Shown piece after piece: positions 24,524 to 33,069 of a stretch of 64,000 nt of DNA; positions within the stretch are counted from its first letter, which is position 1, and every line of letters starts with the position of its first letter. Origin of the DNA: Streptomyces sp. JH34 (GTDB taxonomy: Bacteria > Actinomycetota > Actinomycetes > Streptomycetales > Streptomycetaceae). Both the position numbers and the translations under genes were made by a program. The notes under the pieces were generated by a model that made no database searches, had not been told where the DNA came from, and saw only the letters and a program-made list of their open reading frames with translations. The DNA is taken from the NCBI RefSeq assembly GCF_029428875.1, contig NZ_JAJSOO010000001.1, positions 5,332,001 through 5,396,000 of the forward strand. Reading direction: 5' to 3'.

Positions 24524-25827
24524 ACACCCGGCAGGACACCGGGCTCCGCGTCGGGCCGGTCCCCTGCGGGGCCGGCCCCCGCCGCCCGCCTGCGGACCGC
24601 GTCCTCGTCCGTCGCGGAGTCGTACGTGAGCAGCTTCGGCAGCGCCGCGGCCAGCAGCGCCACCGAGGCGACACACGCCGCCCCGCCGGACCACACGGCG
24701 GAGCGGGTCCCCGTCCAGCCGGCCATCGCACCGGCCCGCACCTGGCCCAGCTGCGGGCCCACGCTGTACGACAGCACCTCGATCCCGGCCAGCCGTCCCC
24801 GCAGTCCGTCCGGGACGGTCTGGTTCCAGATCGTCGACCTGCCGAGACCGCTGAGCATGTCGCCCGCCCCGGCGAGGGCGAGGCAGACCAGGACCAGCCA
24901 GACGTCCTGGAACCACCCTGCCGCCGCGATCGCCAGTCCCCAGCCCGCCGCGCCGCCCACGACGAACAGCCCGTGCCGACGCACCCGCGAGGTCCAGCCG
25001 CTGGTCAGCCCGAGCGCGAGCGAGCCGACCGACCCCGCGGCGTACATCAACCCCAGGGCCCACTCCGCGTCCAGATCGTCCGCGAGGAACGGGAAGACCG
25101 CGTTCGGGAAGGCGAAGAACATCGCGGCGAGGTCGACGGCGTACGTCCCGAGCAGCACCGGGCGGCTCCACGCGTAGCGGGCGCCCTCGGCGATCCCGCG
25201 CAGGGACGGCTTGGCGGCGTCATGGGCGGGCGGCGCCGACGACAGCCGCAGGCACAGCAGCACCGAGACGGCGAACGTGACGACGGTGACGCCGTAGGCG
25301 GTGGCGTGTCCCGCGTACGCCACCACGACCCCGGCGAGCGAGGGGCCCGCGATCGCGCCGACCTGCCAGCGCAGCGAGTTCAGCGCGGCCGCCGCCGTCT
25401 GCTGGTCGTGCGGCACGATCCTGGCCATCAGGGAGTCCAGGGCGGGCCGCTGCAGTCCGGCCAGTGCGGACACCCCGCCGGCCACGACGTACAGGGGCCA
25501 GAGGGCGGGCTCCGGGGCGAGAGCGTTGACCAGCAGCACCAGGGCCAGCAGCCCGAGCCCCGCCTCGGTGCCCAGGATCACCCTGCGGCGGTCGGCGGAG
25601 TCGGCCAGTGCCCCTCCGTACAGCCCGAAGACGACCAGCGGCACGAGTTCCACCGCGCCCATCGCGCCCACGGCGAGCGGCGAACCCGTGAGGTGCTTGA
25701 TCTGCAGCGGCAGTGCGATCAAGGCCATGAAGCTGCCGAAGTAGGTCACGAGCCCCTGGACCCACAGCAGCCGGAAGTCGGCCGAGGCGCGCCAGGGCGA
25801 GAGGTCGGGCAGCAGGCGGGAGGTCAC
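24520..25827 (-). CDS. MFS transporter, EntS-like
   Basis: A 435-residue 12-helix transporter. It opens with SADFRLLWVQGLVTYFGSFMALIALPLQIKHLTGSP, has motif A as YGGALADSADRRRVILG, and RPALDSLMARIVPHDQQTAAAALNSLRWQVGAIAGPSLAG, which is characteristic of the enterobactin exporter (EntS) branch. Exports siderophores or drugs in relatives. The start is GTG 25827 with no clear Shine-Dalgarno, so the exact start is uncertain. The C-terminal 40 residues are hydrophilic and Asp/Ala-rich. Confidence 0.87.
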   Translation of the reverse strand: MTSRLLPDLSPWRASADFRLLWVQGLVTYFGSFMALIALPLQIKHLTGSPLAVGAMGAVELVPLVVFGLYGGALADSADRRRVILGTEAGLGLLALVLLVNALAPEPALWPLYVVAGGVSALAGLQRPALDSLMARIVPHDQQTAAAALNSLRWQVGAIAGPSLAGVVVAYAGHATAYGVTVVTFAVSVLLCLRLSSAPPAHDAAKPSLRGIAEGARYAWSRPVLLGTYAVDLAAMFFAFPNAVFPFLADDLDAEWALGLMYAAGSVGSLALGLTSGWTSRVRRHGLFVVGGAAGWGLAIAAAGWFQDVWLVLVCLALAGAGDMLSGLGRSTIWNQTVPDGLRGRLAGIEVLSYSVGPQLGQVRAGAMAGWTGTRSAVWSGGAACVASVALLAAALPKLLTYDSATDEDAVRRRAAGAGPAGDRPDAEPGVLPGV

Positions 25828-25883
25828 GAGAGGTCATGGTCCGTCGCCGCACCCGCGGCGGCAACCGAATTCCCCGGCACCCC

Positions 25884-26486
25884 TCACCAACGCGGTGGGG
25901 GAGGTGCAGTCAGCTGGTCGGCGAGCCTGGACAGCCGGTCCCGGAACGACCGCCGGCCCCGCGGGGTGACCGCCACGTTCTCCCCGGCCGCCGCGCTCAC
26001 CAGGTGCTGGACCGTGTCCAGGTCGACCTCGTCCTCGTCCGTCACCGTGAGTGCCTCATGGGCGAGGCCCCGCACCTCCGTGTCGCCGCCGTCCAGCGAC
26101 AGCACGGTCGCCCCCGCCCGGCGCGCGTCGTGCACGCGCTCCAGCAACCCGGCGTCCGGCCGTTCCGGCGCGACCACGAGCAGCGTCTCGCCGCGCCCGG
26201 CCGCCTCGATCCGGCCGAGCCCGACGGCCAGGTGCGCGGGACCGTCCGGCTCCACCCGGTGGCGCACGAGCGTGGGCCGCAGCTGCGGCAGACCCGACCA
26301 GGTGGACTCGTCCACCAGATGCGCGGCCATGTGCCACGGCTCGTAGACCTCGGTCCCCACCAGCAGCAGCCCGCCGCCCCGGGGCACGACCGACGACCGC
26401 AGGGTCCGGGCGAACCCGCGGGCCGCCGTGGGCCATTCGGTACCGGCCAGGACTTCGCGCAGCAACGCGACACGCACAGCATCCAT
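25884..26486 (-). CDS. conserved hypothetical protein, possible SIS-like fold
   Basis: A 200-residue cytosolic protein without membrane segments. Residues 30-160 alternate hydrophobic strands and helices (GGGLLLVGTEVYEPWHMAAHLVD, GETLLVVAPERPDAGLLERVHDARRAGATVLSL), which suggests a Rossmann-like or SIS-type alpha/beta fold, but phosphosugar-binding residues are not evident. The end is basic (TPRGRRSFRDRLSRLADQL). I do not recognise a function. A CATGAT box lies eight bases before the ATG. It is upstream of, and on the same strand as, the EntS-like MFS gene. Confidence 0.7.
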   Translation of the reverse strand: MDAVRVALLREVLAGTEWPTAARGFARTLRSSVVPRGGGLLLVGTEVYEPWHMAAHLVDESTWSGLPQLRPTLVRHRVEPDGPAHLAVGLGRIEAAGRGETLLVVAPERPDAGLLERVHDARRAGATVLSLDGGDTEVRGLAHEALTVTDEDEVDLDTVQHLVSAAAGENVAVTPRGRRSFRDRLSRLADQLTAPPPPRW

Positions 26487-26604
26487 GGCCCGGCATCATG
26501 CCCCGGCCATCCACCCGTGGCTGCCGGAACGCGGCAGTTCACCCGGACGGGAACTGCCAGGAAGGGCACTGCCCCGCCCCCGCCGTCCCCGGCACGATGA
26601 CGCC

Positions 26605-26943
26605 ATGACCGCCGCACACACCTTCGCCTGGTCCTGGTCCCTCGGCTGGACCCTGCTGGTCCTGCCTCTGTCCCTCGCGCTTCTGCGCGGCCGGGGGCCC
26701 GCATGGCTGCTCCGCCGCGCCACGCCGCGCATGGTCCGGATGCGGGGTGTCGGAGGCCTGATCCTCTGGGCGAGCGCCGTGACCTCGGCGGTCTTCCCGC
26801 TCGTCGGGGCCTCCACGGACGCGTGGTACCCCGTCAGGACCCTGGCGGGCCCGGTCGCGGTGCTCGTCGCGATCGTCCTCGTCGGCGTGACGGACGTCGC
26901 AGAGCGACGACGGCGCGGGAAGGCCCTCCCTACCTCGCAGTAG
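26605..26943 (+). CDS. small three-helix membrane protein
   Basis: A 112-residue protein with three hydrophobic segments: about 7-28, 49-67 and 79-98 (LGWTLLVLPLSLALL, VGGLILWASAVTSAVFPLVG, LAGPVAVLVAIVLVGV). The ends are positively charged and the C-terminus is inside-like. No known domain is recognised. CACGAT (26593-26598) stands six bases before ATG 26605 and there is no Shine-Dalgarno, so a leaderless mRNA is likely. Its TAG stop is embedded in the -10 box of the next gene. Confidence 0.65.
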   Translation: MTAAHTFAWSWSLGWTLLVLPLSLALLRGRGPAWLLRRATPRMVRMRGVGGLILWASAVTSAVFPLVGASTDAWYPVRTLAGPVAVLVAIVLVGVTDVAERRRRGKALPTSQ

Positions 26944-26952
26944 GGTCGCGCC
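26941..26952 (+). promoter_or_regulatory. -10 box of the F420 reductase gene, overlapping a stop codon
   Basis: TAGGGT (26941-26946) uses the TAG stop codon of the upstream gene as its first three bases. ATG 26953 follows after exactly six bases, indicating a leaderless transcript. Confidence 0.6.
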
Positions 26953-27663
26953 ATGACAACGAATGACAATGGAAGCGCACCCAAGCCCCCCGCCAAGGAC
27001 CCCTGGGACCTTCCCGACGTCTCCGGGCTGACCGTCGGCGTACTCGGCGGAACCGGCCCCCAGGGCCGCGGGCTCGCCTACCGCTTCGCCCGCGCCGGGC
27101 AGAAGGTCGTCATCGGCTCCCGCGCCGCCGACCGCGCCGAGGCCGCCGCCGCCGAGCTGGGCCACGGCGTCGAGGGCGCCGACAACGCGGAGTGCGCGCG
27201 CCGCAGCGACATCGTGATCGTCGCCGTGCCGTGGGACGGCCACGCCAAGACGCTCGAGTCCCTCCGCGAGGAACTCGCCGGGAAACTCGTGGTGGACTGC
27301 GTCAACCCGCTCGGCTTCGACAAGAAGGGCGCCTACGCCCTGAAGCCCGAGGAGGGCAGCGCCGCCGAACAGGCCGCCGCCCTGCTGCCCGACTCCCGGG
27401 TCACCGCGGCCTTCCACCACCTCTCGGCGGTGCTCCTCCAGGACGAGACCATCGAAGAGATCGACACCGACGTCATGGTGCTGGGCGAGGCCCGCGCCGA
27501 CACCGACATCGTGCAGGCGCTCGCGAGCCGTGTCCCCGGTATGCGCGGAGTGTTCGCCGGCCGGCTGCGCAACGCGCACCAGGTCGAGTCGCTCGTGGCG
27601 AACCTGATCTCCGTCAACCGCCGCTACAAGGCACACGCGGGGCTGCGCACCACCGACGTGTGA
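26953..27663 (+). CDS. npdG: NADPH-dependent F420 reductase
   Basis: A 236-residue F420H2:NADP oxidoreductase that exchanges hydride between coenzyme F420 and NADPH in the cytoplasm. The NADP-binding start is LTVGVLGGTGPQGRGLAYRFARAGQKVVIGSR, with the SR that reads the 2'-phosphate. Further family elements are DIVIVAVPWDGH, VVDCVNPLGFD, AFHHLSAVLL and the C-terminal GRLRNAHQVESLVANLISVNRRYKAHAGLR, all conserved. A hydrophilic leader of about 23 residues is longer than in archaeal Fno. F420 supports many redox steps in Streptomyces secondary metabolism. Transcript probably leaderless. Confidence 0.9.
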   Translation: MTTNDNGSAPKPPAKDPWDLPDVSGLTVGVLGGTGPQGRGLAYRFARAGQKVVIGSRAADRAEAAAAELGHGVEGADNAECARRSDIVIVAVPWDGHAKTLESLREELAGKLVVDCVNPLGFDKKGAYALKPEEGSAAEQAAALLPDSRVTAAFHHLSAVLLQDETIEEIDTDVMVLGEARADTDIVQALASRVPGMRGVFAGRLRNAHQVESLVANLISVNRRYKAHAGLRTTDV

Positions 27664-27743
27664 GCCCGTGACCCGAGCCGAATCGGGCATGAGGGACACT
27701 GGACGGGACCACGCACCATCCCCGGACAGGAGCACCCGCCCTC

Positions 27744-27926
27744 ATGCCCCGCCTCGCTCTCTACTCCATCGCCGTCTGCGTCCTGGCCGTCGCCGCAGCC
27801 GTGGTGTCCTTCGCCGAGGGCAGCCTGCTCGGGATCGTCTGGGTGCTGCTGGCCGGCCTCTCCTCGAACATGGCGTGGTTCTACCTGCGCAGGCACCGCG
27901 CGCAGTCCCGCGCCGACGCCGCCTGA
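27744..27926 (+). CDS. small two-helix membrane protein
   Basis: A 60-residue protein with two hydrophobic segments (about 4-24 and 29-46: YSIAVCVLAVAAAVVSF and LLGIVWVLLAGLSSNMAWFYL) and a basic C-terminal tail. No function can be assigned. CAGGAG lies about 11 bases before the ATG. It sits downstream of npdG on the same strand with an 80-bp gap that contains a GACACT -10-like box. Confidence 0.6.
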   Translation: MPRLALYSIAVCVLAVAAAVVSFAEGSLLGIVWVLLAGLSSNMAWFYLRRHRAQSRADAA

Positions 27927-27952
27927 GGGCCGGCCCGCACCCGGTCCGGCCC
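27927..27952. terminator. short hairpin between convergent genes
   Basis: GGGCCGG and CCGGCCC form 7-bp arms with a 12-base loop between the small membrane protein gene and the M50 peptidase gene. Confidence 0.45.
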
Positions 27953-27963
27953 GGGCGGGAGAC

Positions 27964-28776
27964 CTAGCGGATCATCGCGCAGCCCGGGTCCTGGTCGCCG
28001 AACCACTCCTGCCAGAAGCGGTAGGTGTCGAGCCCGCAGTACGTCTCGACCTCGCTGACGCCCAGGCCGCGCAGCAGCGCGTCCACCGCGTCGAAGAAGA
28101 CCCCGTTGAGCTCCGGGATCCACAGGAGCGCGAACACGGCGATCAGTCCGAAGGGCGCGAAGGGTTCCACCTGGCGCCTGACCTTGTACGAGAGCCACGG
28201 CTCGATCACGCCGTAGCCGTCGAGGCCCGGGACCGGGAGGAAGTTCAGGATCGCCGCCGTCACCTGGAGCAGCGCCAGGAAGGCCAGCGCGAGCCGGAAG
28301 GGCAGCGGGACGCCGTCCAGGGCGTCCAGCCAGAACGGGGCCGTGCAGACGACGGCGAACAGCACGTTCGTCAGGGGGCCGGCCGCCGAGATCAGGCTGT
28401 GCTTCCAGCGCCCGCTGATGCGGCCCCGCTCGATGTACACCGCCCCGCCCGGCAGACCGATGCCGCCCATGATCACGAACAGCACCGGCAGCACGATGCT
28501 CAGCAGGGCGTGGGTGTACTTGAGCGGATTGAGCGTCAGATAGCCCTTCGCCCCGATCGAGATGTCGCCGCTGTGCAGCGCGGTCCGCGCGTGCGCGTAC
28601 TCGTGGAGGCAGAGCGAGACGATCCAGGCCGCGGTGACGAAGAGGAAGACCGCGAAACCGGTCTGCTCGGCGAAGTCCGTCCACACCGCCCAGCCCGAGA
28701 CGGCCATGACGGCGACGATCCCGAGGAAGATCGGGCTGACCCGCCGGTCGCTGGGGCGGCGGAACGCGGTGGTCAT
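27964..28776 (-). CDS. site-2 protease family (M50) membrane metalloprotease
   Basis: A 270-residue intramembrane zinc protease-like protein. The zinc motif HExxH is seen as CLHEYAHARTAL in the second helix, and the third ligand region is NFLPVPGLDGYGVIEP, the NPDG-type motif. Five or six hydrophobic segments are visible, with no PDZ domain. ATG 28776 is preferred because GGGAG lies 8 bases upstream; a GTG three codons earlier (28785) is also possible. Relatives cleave anti-sigma factors or other membrane proteins, but many small forms have no known substrate. Confidence 0.87.
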   Translation of the reverse strand: MTTAFRRPSDRRVSPIFLGIVAVMAVSGWAVWTDFAEQTGFAVFLFVTAAWIVSLCLHEYAHARTALHSGDISIGAKGYLTLNPLKYTHALLSIVLPVLFVIMGGIGLPGGAVYIERGRISGRWKHSLISAAGPLTNVLFAVVCTAPFWLDALDGVPLPFRLALAFLALLQVTAAILNFLPVPGLDGYGVIEPWLSYKVRRQVEPFAPFGLIAVFALLWIPELNGVFFDAVDALLRGLGVSEVETYCGLDTYRFWQEWFGDQDPGCAMIR

Positions 28777-28890
28777 CGACGACACTCCCGAGGGCTTCTG
28801 GACAGCGGCTGGAGCCCCCGAGCGTACGGGTGACAGGGCGGGAACGTCTCACCGGCTGGTGGTAGTTCCCCGCGGGGCCGAGCCGTCACG

Positions 28891-28902
28891 GACAATGGGC
28901 CC
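28891..28902 (+). promoter_or_regulatory. -10 box of the SARP regulator gene
   Basis: GACAAT (28891-28896) lies six bases before GTG 28903, giving a leaderless mRNA. A perfect CCCCGCGGGG palindrome sits at 28868-28877, near the -35 position. Confidence 0.55.
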
Positions 28903-31900
28903 GTGCACTACGGCATCCTCGGCACCACCCGCGCCCTGCGCCCCGACGGCACGGCCGTCGCCCTCGGCGGGGCGCGGCTGCGCGCCCTGCTCACCGTGCT
29001 CGCCCTCAGCCCGGGGCGTACGGTCCCGGCCGGGACGCTCATCGACGAGGTGTGGGACGGCGACCCGCCCGCCGACGCCCCCGGCGCGCTGCAGGCACTC
29101 GTCGGCCGCCTCAGGCGCGCTGTCGGCCGGGACTCGGTCGAGTCCGTCACGAGCGGCTACCGCCTGGCCGCGGCCCCGGACGCCGTCGACCTGCACCGTT
29201 TCGAGCGGCTCGCGGGGGAGGGCGCGCGGGCGCTGGTGGACGGCGACGCTCCGAAGGCGGCCACGGTCCTCGACGAGGCACTCGCCCTCTGGCGCGGGCC
29301 CGCCCTCGCCGACCTGCCGGACCGCTCCGTGGCGGCGGCCCGCTGGGAGGCCAGGCGCCTGGACGCCCGCCGCACCCGGATCGAGGCCCTCCTCGCGCAG
29401 GACCGGACGGACGACGCCCTGCCCGAACTCGCCGGACTCTGCGCCGACCACCCCCTCGACGAACCCCTGCAGGCCCTCCGCGTCCGGGCGCTGCGGGACG
29501 CCGGACGCACGGCGCAGGCCCTCGCGGTGTACGACGAGGTGCGCACCCTGCTCGCCGACCGGCTCGGCACCGACCCGGGACCCGCCCTGCGCGCCCTGTA
29601 CGAAGGGCTGCTGCACCAGGACCGGCCCGCCCCGGCCCCCGCTCCCGCCGCCCTCCCCGCACGGCAGGGCAACCTGAGGGCCAGACTCACCAGCTTCGTG
29701 GGACGTGAGTCGGACCTCGCCGACCTCGGCGAGGAACTGCCCAGGGCACGGCTGATCACCCTCCTCGGCCCCGGCGGCGCGGGCAAGACCAGGCTGTCCC
29801 AGGAGGCGGCCGAGCGGGCCTCCGCCGCCTGGCCCGACGGGGTGTGGCTGGCGGAACTCGCCCCGGTCGACGACCCGGAAGCGGTGCCGGAGGCCGTCCT
29901 CACCGCGCTCGGCGGACGCGAGACCGTGATGCGCGGGGCCGGCGCGGAGGAACTCCGGGCGGCCGAGCGGGGCGCGGGCGAACCGCTCGCCCGGCTCACC
30001 GAACACTGCTCCGGGCGCCGCATGCTGCTGCTCCTGGACAACTGCGAACACCTCGTCGAGGCGGCTGCGGCCCTCGCCGACCACCTGCTGGCCCGCTGCC
30101 CCGGGCTCACCGTCCTCGCGACCAGCCGTGAACCCCTCGGCGTACCGGGGGAGTTCGTCCGGCCGGTCGACCCGCTGCCCGACCCGACGGCGCTGCGGCT
30201 GCTCGCCGACCGGGGCGCCGCGGCGCTGCCCGGCTTCCGGGTCGACGCGGACGAGGAGACGGCAGCGGCCTGTGCCGAGATCTGCCGGCGCCTCGACGGG
30301 CTTCCGCTGGCGATCGAACTCGCCGCGGCCCGGCTGCGCATGCTCACCCCTCGTCAGATCGCCGACCGCCTCGACGACCGTTTCCGGCTCCTGACCAGCG
30401 GCAGCCGCACCGTGCTTCCGCGCCAGCAGACCCTACGCGCGGTCGTCGACTGGTCCTGGGACCTCCTGGACGAGGACGAACGCACCGCTCTGCGCAGGCT
30501 GTCCGTCTTCTCGGGCGGCTGCACCCTCGCCGCCGCCGAGGCGATCTGCGCGGACCTGCCGGGCGGCGCGTACGACGTGGCCGCCGCGCTCGGCTCGCTC
30601 GTCGACAAGTCCCTCGTCGTCGCCGCCCCCGCCGCCGACGGCGGGATGCGCTACCGCCTCCTGGAGACGGTCGGCGAGTACGCCTCCGAACGCCTCGACG
30701 AGGCAGGGGAACGGGACGCCGTCGAGCGGCAGCACCTCACGTATTACCGGGAGCTGGCCCGCACCACCGACCCCGAACTCCGTGGTGCCGGACAGCTCGC
30801 CGCCCTCGACCTGTTCCAGCGGGAGTACGAGAACCTGCGCACCGCCCTCCGGCACGCCGTCGCCGCCCGCGACGAGCAGGAGGCGCTCAGCATGGTGCTC
30901 TCGCTCGCCTGGTACTGGCAGATGCGCGATCTGCGCGGCGACGCCCTGCAGTGGTCCGAAGCCGCCGCGGCGCTCGGCCCGGATCCGTTCGCCCTGCCCG
31001 CCGCTCCCGCGCCCTCGCTCACGGCACACTGCACCGACACGCCGCCGCCGTTGGGCCCGGACATGCTCCAGGAGGCGCGGCGCCAGGTGGCGTTGGTCCA
31101 GATAACCAGCATGGACCACGCGACGGACCTCTGGGCGAACGAGGCCGGCATGGCGCGTCTGCGGACCATAGCCGCCACCTACCGCGCCGGTCAGCCGCAG
31201 ACGTGCCGCAGCCCCGGCTGGCTCTGGCTCTTCGCCGTCGTACTCACCGGGGAGACCACGGACCTGCGGGGACTGCTGGACGAGTCGGTCCGTGCCTCAC
31301 GGGAGCTCGGGCACGACTGGGAACTGGCCGCCGCGCTCCAGATGCGCGCCAACGTCTTGGCCAACCGGCCCGACTGGGCTGCCGCGGCCCTCGCGGACTC
31401 CGACGAGAGCCTGGAGATCGTCCGGCGCCTCGGCGACGACTGGGGTACGGCCGAGGCACTCTCCGCACGCGGCGAGGCCCACGAGAAGAGAGGCGACCAC
31501 GGCCGGGCGGCCGATGACTACCGCGCCGCGATCGGCTACGCGGAGAAGCTCGGCGCCCGGGCCCAGGTCCTGGTTCTCCGTACCCGTTACGCCTCGGCGC
31601 TGATCGAGCTTGGCCGTGGTGCGGAGGGCGAGGTGATCCTCCGGGAGGTGCTGGTCGAGGGACGGCACGTGGGGCACGAGGGCACGGCGTTCGCCCGGTT
31701 CTTCCTGGCCATGTGGCTGGGCAGGTCCGGCCGTACCGTCGAGGCGCGCGAGCAGCTCGGAGTGCTGTACGACGACTTCAGGTCCGCCTCCATCGGTGTC
31801 TTCGAGGCGTTCGTGCTGGGCGGGATGGCATGGCTGGACAACCAGGAAGGGCTGTACGCGGACGCCCTGGCCCGGGGCCGCGAGGTGCTGGCGCAGGCCG

Positions 31901-32208
31901 ATGACCGGTTGTCGCAGATGGTGGCTCCGCAGATGCACCTGCTCCACCTGGTGACCGTGGCACGGGCGCTCGGTGGACTCGGAGGGGAGCACCGGGCCAC
32001 CCTCGCGGCGCGGCTGCTGGCCGCCGGACAGGCGCTGCTGCCGGACGGGCACGTGCCGACGTCGATGGAGCGGGACGACTACGCCGCGGCCGAGGAACTC
32101 GCCCGCGGGGTTCTCGGTGACGCCGCCTACGAATCGGCGTACGCGGAGGGCGGCGGCCTCACCCTGGAGGAGGCCACCGCCCTGTTGCACGTGTACCTGG
32201 ACGCGTAG
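28903..32208 (+). CDS. large SARP/AfsR-type transcriptional regulator (wHTH-BTAD-NB-ARC-TPR)
   Basis: A 1,101-residue regulator. Residues 1-95 form an OmpR-type winged helix (GGARLRALLTVLALSPGRTVPAGTLIDEVW), 95-245 the bacterial transcriptional activator domain (VDLHRFERLAGEGAR...TAQALAVYDEVRTLLADRLG). The NB-ARC ATPase follows with Walker A GPGGAGKT (289-296) and Walker B LLLLDNCEHL (about 375-384). From about 620 the C-terminus is helical TPR-like repeat. AfsR relatives activate secondary-metabolite or transport genes by binding 11-bp-spaced direct repeats. The gene is convergent with a DrrAB-type exporter whose upstream region carries such repeats. GTG start on an apparently leaderless transcript. 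The target link is inferred. Confidence 0.9.
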   Translation: MHYGILGTTRALRPDGTAVALGGARLRALLTVLALSPGRTVPAGTLIDEVWDGDPPADAPGALQALVGRLRRAVGRDSVESVTSGYRLAAAPDAVDLHRFERLAGEGARALVDGDAPKAATVLDEALALWRGPALADLPDRSVAAARWEARRLDARRTRIEALLAQDRTDDALPELAGLCADHPLDEPLQALRVRALRDAGRTAQALAVYDEVRTLLADRLGTDPGPALRALYEGLLHQDRPAPAPAPAALPARQGNLRARLTSFVGRESDLADLGEELPRARLITLLGPGGAGKTRLSQEAAERASAAWPDGVWLAELAPVDDPEAVPEAVLTALGGRETVMRGAGAEELRAAERGAGEPLARLTEHCSGRRMLLLLDNCEHLVEAAAALADHLLARCPGLTVLATSREPLGVPGEFVRPVDPLPDPTALRLLADRGAAALPGFRVDADEETAAACAEICRRLDGLPLAIELAAARLRMLTPRQIADRLDDRFRLLTSGSRTVLPRQQTLRAVVDWSWDLLDEDERTALRRLSVFSGGCTLAAAEAICADLPGGAYDVAAALGSLVDKSLVVAAPAADGGMRYRLLETVGEYASERLDEAGERDAVERQHLTYYRELARTTDPELRGAGQLAALDLFQREYENLRTALRHAVAARDEQEALSMVLSLAWYWQMRDLRGDALQWSEAAAALGPDPFALPAAPAPSLTAHCTDTPPPLGPDMLQEARRQVALVQITSMDHATDLWANEAGMARLRTIAATYRAGQPQTCRSPGWLWLFAVVLTGETTDLRGLLDESVRASRELGHDWELAAALQMRANVLANRPDWAAAALADSDESLEIVRRLGDDWGTAEALSARGEAHEKRGDHGRAADDYRAAIGYAEKLGARAQVLVLRTRYASALIELGRGAEGEVILREVLVEGRHVGHEGTAFARFFLAMWLGRSGRTVEAREQLGVLYDDFRSASIGVFEAFVLGGMAWLDNQEGLYADALARGREVLAQADDRLSQMVAPQMHLLHLVTVARALGGLGGEHRATLAARLLAAGQALLPDGHVPTSMERDDYAAAEELARGVLGDAAYESAYAEGGGLTLEEATALLHVYLDA

Positions 32209-32211
32209 GCG

Positions 32212-33069
32212 TCAGGACTTCTTGCGGAACCTGGACACCGCGAGCGGGGCCGTCACCGCGGTGACGGCCACGGTCCAGCCGAGCGTCACCCAGACCGAGT
32301 GGGCGAGCGGGCCGCCCATCATCAGGGCGCGCGCGGCGTCCGCCAGGTTGGACAGCGGGTTGTAGTCGGTGAACGTCCGGAGCCAGCCGGGCATGGTCTG
32401 CGTCGGGGCGAAGATGGACGACCCGAACTGGAGCGGCATCAGCACGAGCATCCCCATCCCCTGGACGGCCTGGGCCGTCTTCATGGTCAGTCCGAGCAGG
32501 ATGAAGATCCACATGATGGCGGCGCCGAACGCGGCGGAGAGGGCGATCGCCCCGATCAGCCGGAGCACCGACTGCTGGAGTTCCATGCCGAGCGCGAAGC
32601 CCATGGCCAGCAGGATCAGCGTGGCGACCATCATCCGGCCGAGCTCGACCACGATCTTCGCGACGAGCACCGAGGAGCGGGCGATCGGCATCGTGCGGAA
32701 GCGGTCCATGACCCCCTTGCGGAAGTCGTCGTTGACGCCGGAACCGACCGCCATGGCGATGTTCATGCCCATCATCGCCATCAGGCCGGGGATCAGGTAG
32801 TTGAGGTAGTCCTGCCGGTCCCCGCCCATGCTGCCGCCGACCGAGCCGCCGAAGACGTACACGAACAGCAGCGTGAAGACGACCGGCATCAGGAGCGCGT
32901 CGAACATCGACTCCGGATCCTTCTTGATCTGGAGCAGATTGCGCCGTACGAGTGCCCCGATGTGGCGAAGGTTGTTCCGCAGCCCGATCCTGCCCTCGTC
33001 GTGGAGCTTCGCTGCCGGTGCGGACGTGCCGGCGCCGGTGGGGGCGGGCGTCAGAGTCGTCGTGCTCAT
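32212..33069 (-). CDS. ABC-2 type permease, DrrB-like
   Basis: A 285-residue membrane subunit of a drug-type ABC exporter. The ABC-2 core is clear: NLLQIKKDPESMFDALLMPVVFTLLFVYVFGG in the first helix, a loop with GVNDDFRKGVMDRFRTMPIARSS, and six helices. The short N-terminal tail is Thr/Pro/Ala-rich. Its ATG overlaps the TGA of the ATPase gene by four bases (ATGA), implying translational coupling. It stops three bases after the stop codon of the convergent SARP regulator. Likely exports a hydrophobic compound, as daunorubicin DrrAB does; the real substrate is unknown. Confidence 0.9.
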   Translation of the reverse strand: MSTTTLTPAPTGAGTSAPAAKLHDEGRIGLRNNLRHIGALVRRNLLQIKKDPESMFDALLMPVVFTLLFVYVFGGSVGGSMGGDRQDYLNYLIPGLMAMMGMNIAMAVGSGVNDDFRKGVMDRFRTMPIARSSVLVAKIVVELGRMMVATLILLAMGFALGMELQQSVLRLIGAIALSAAFGAAIMWIFILLGLTMKTAQAVQGMGMLVLMPLQFGSSIFAPTQTMPGWLRTFTDYNPLSNLADAARALMMGGPLAHSVWVTLGWTVAVTAVTAPLAVSRFRKKS

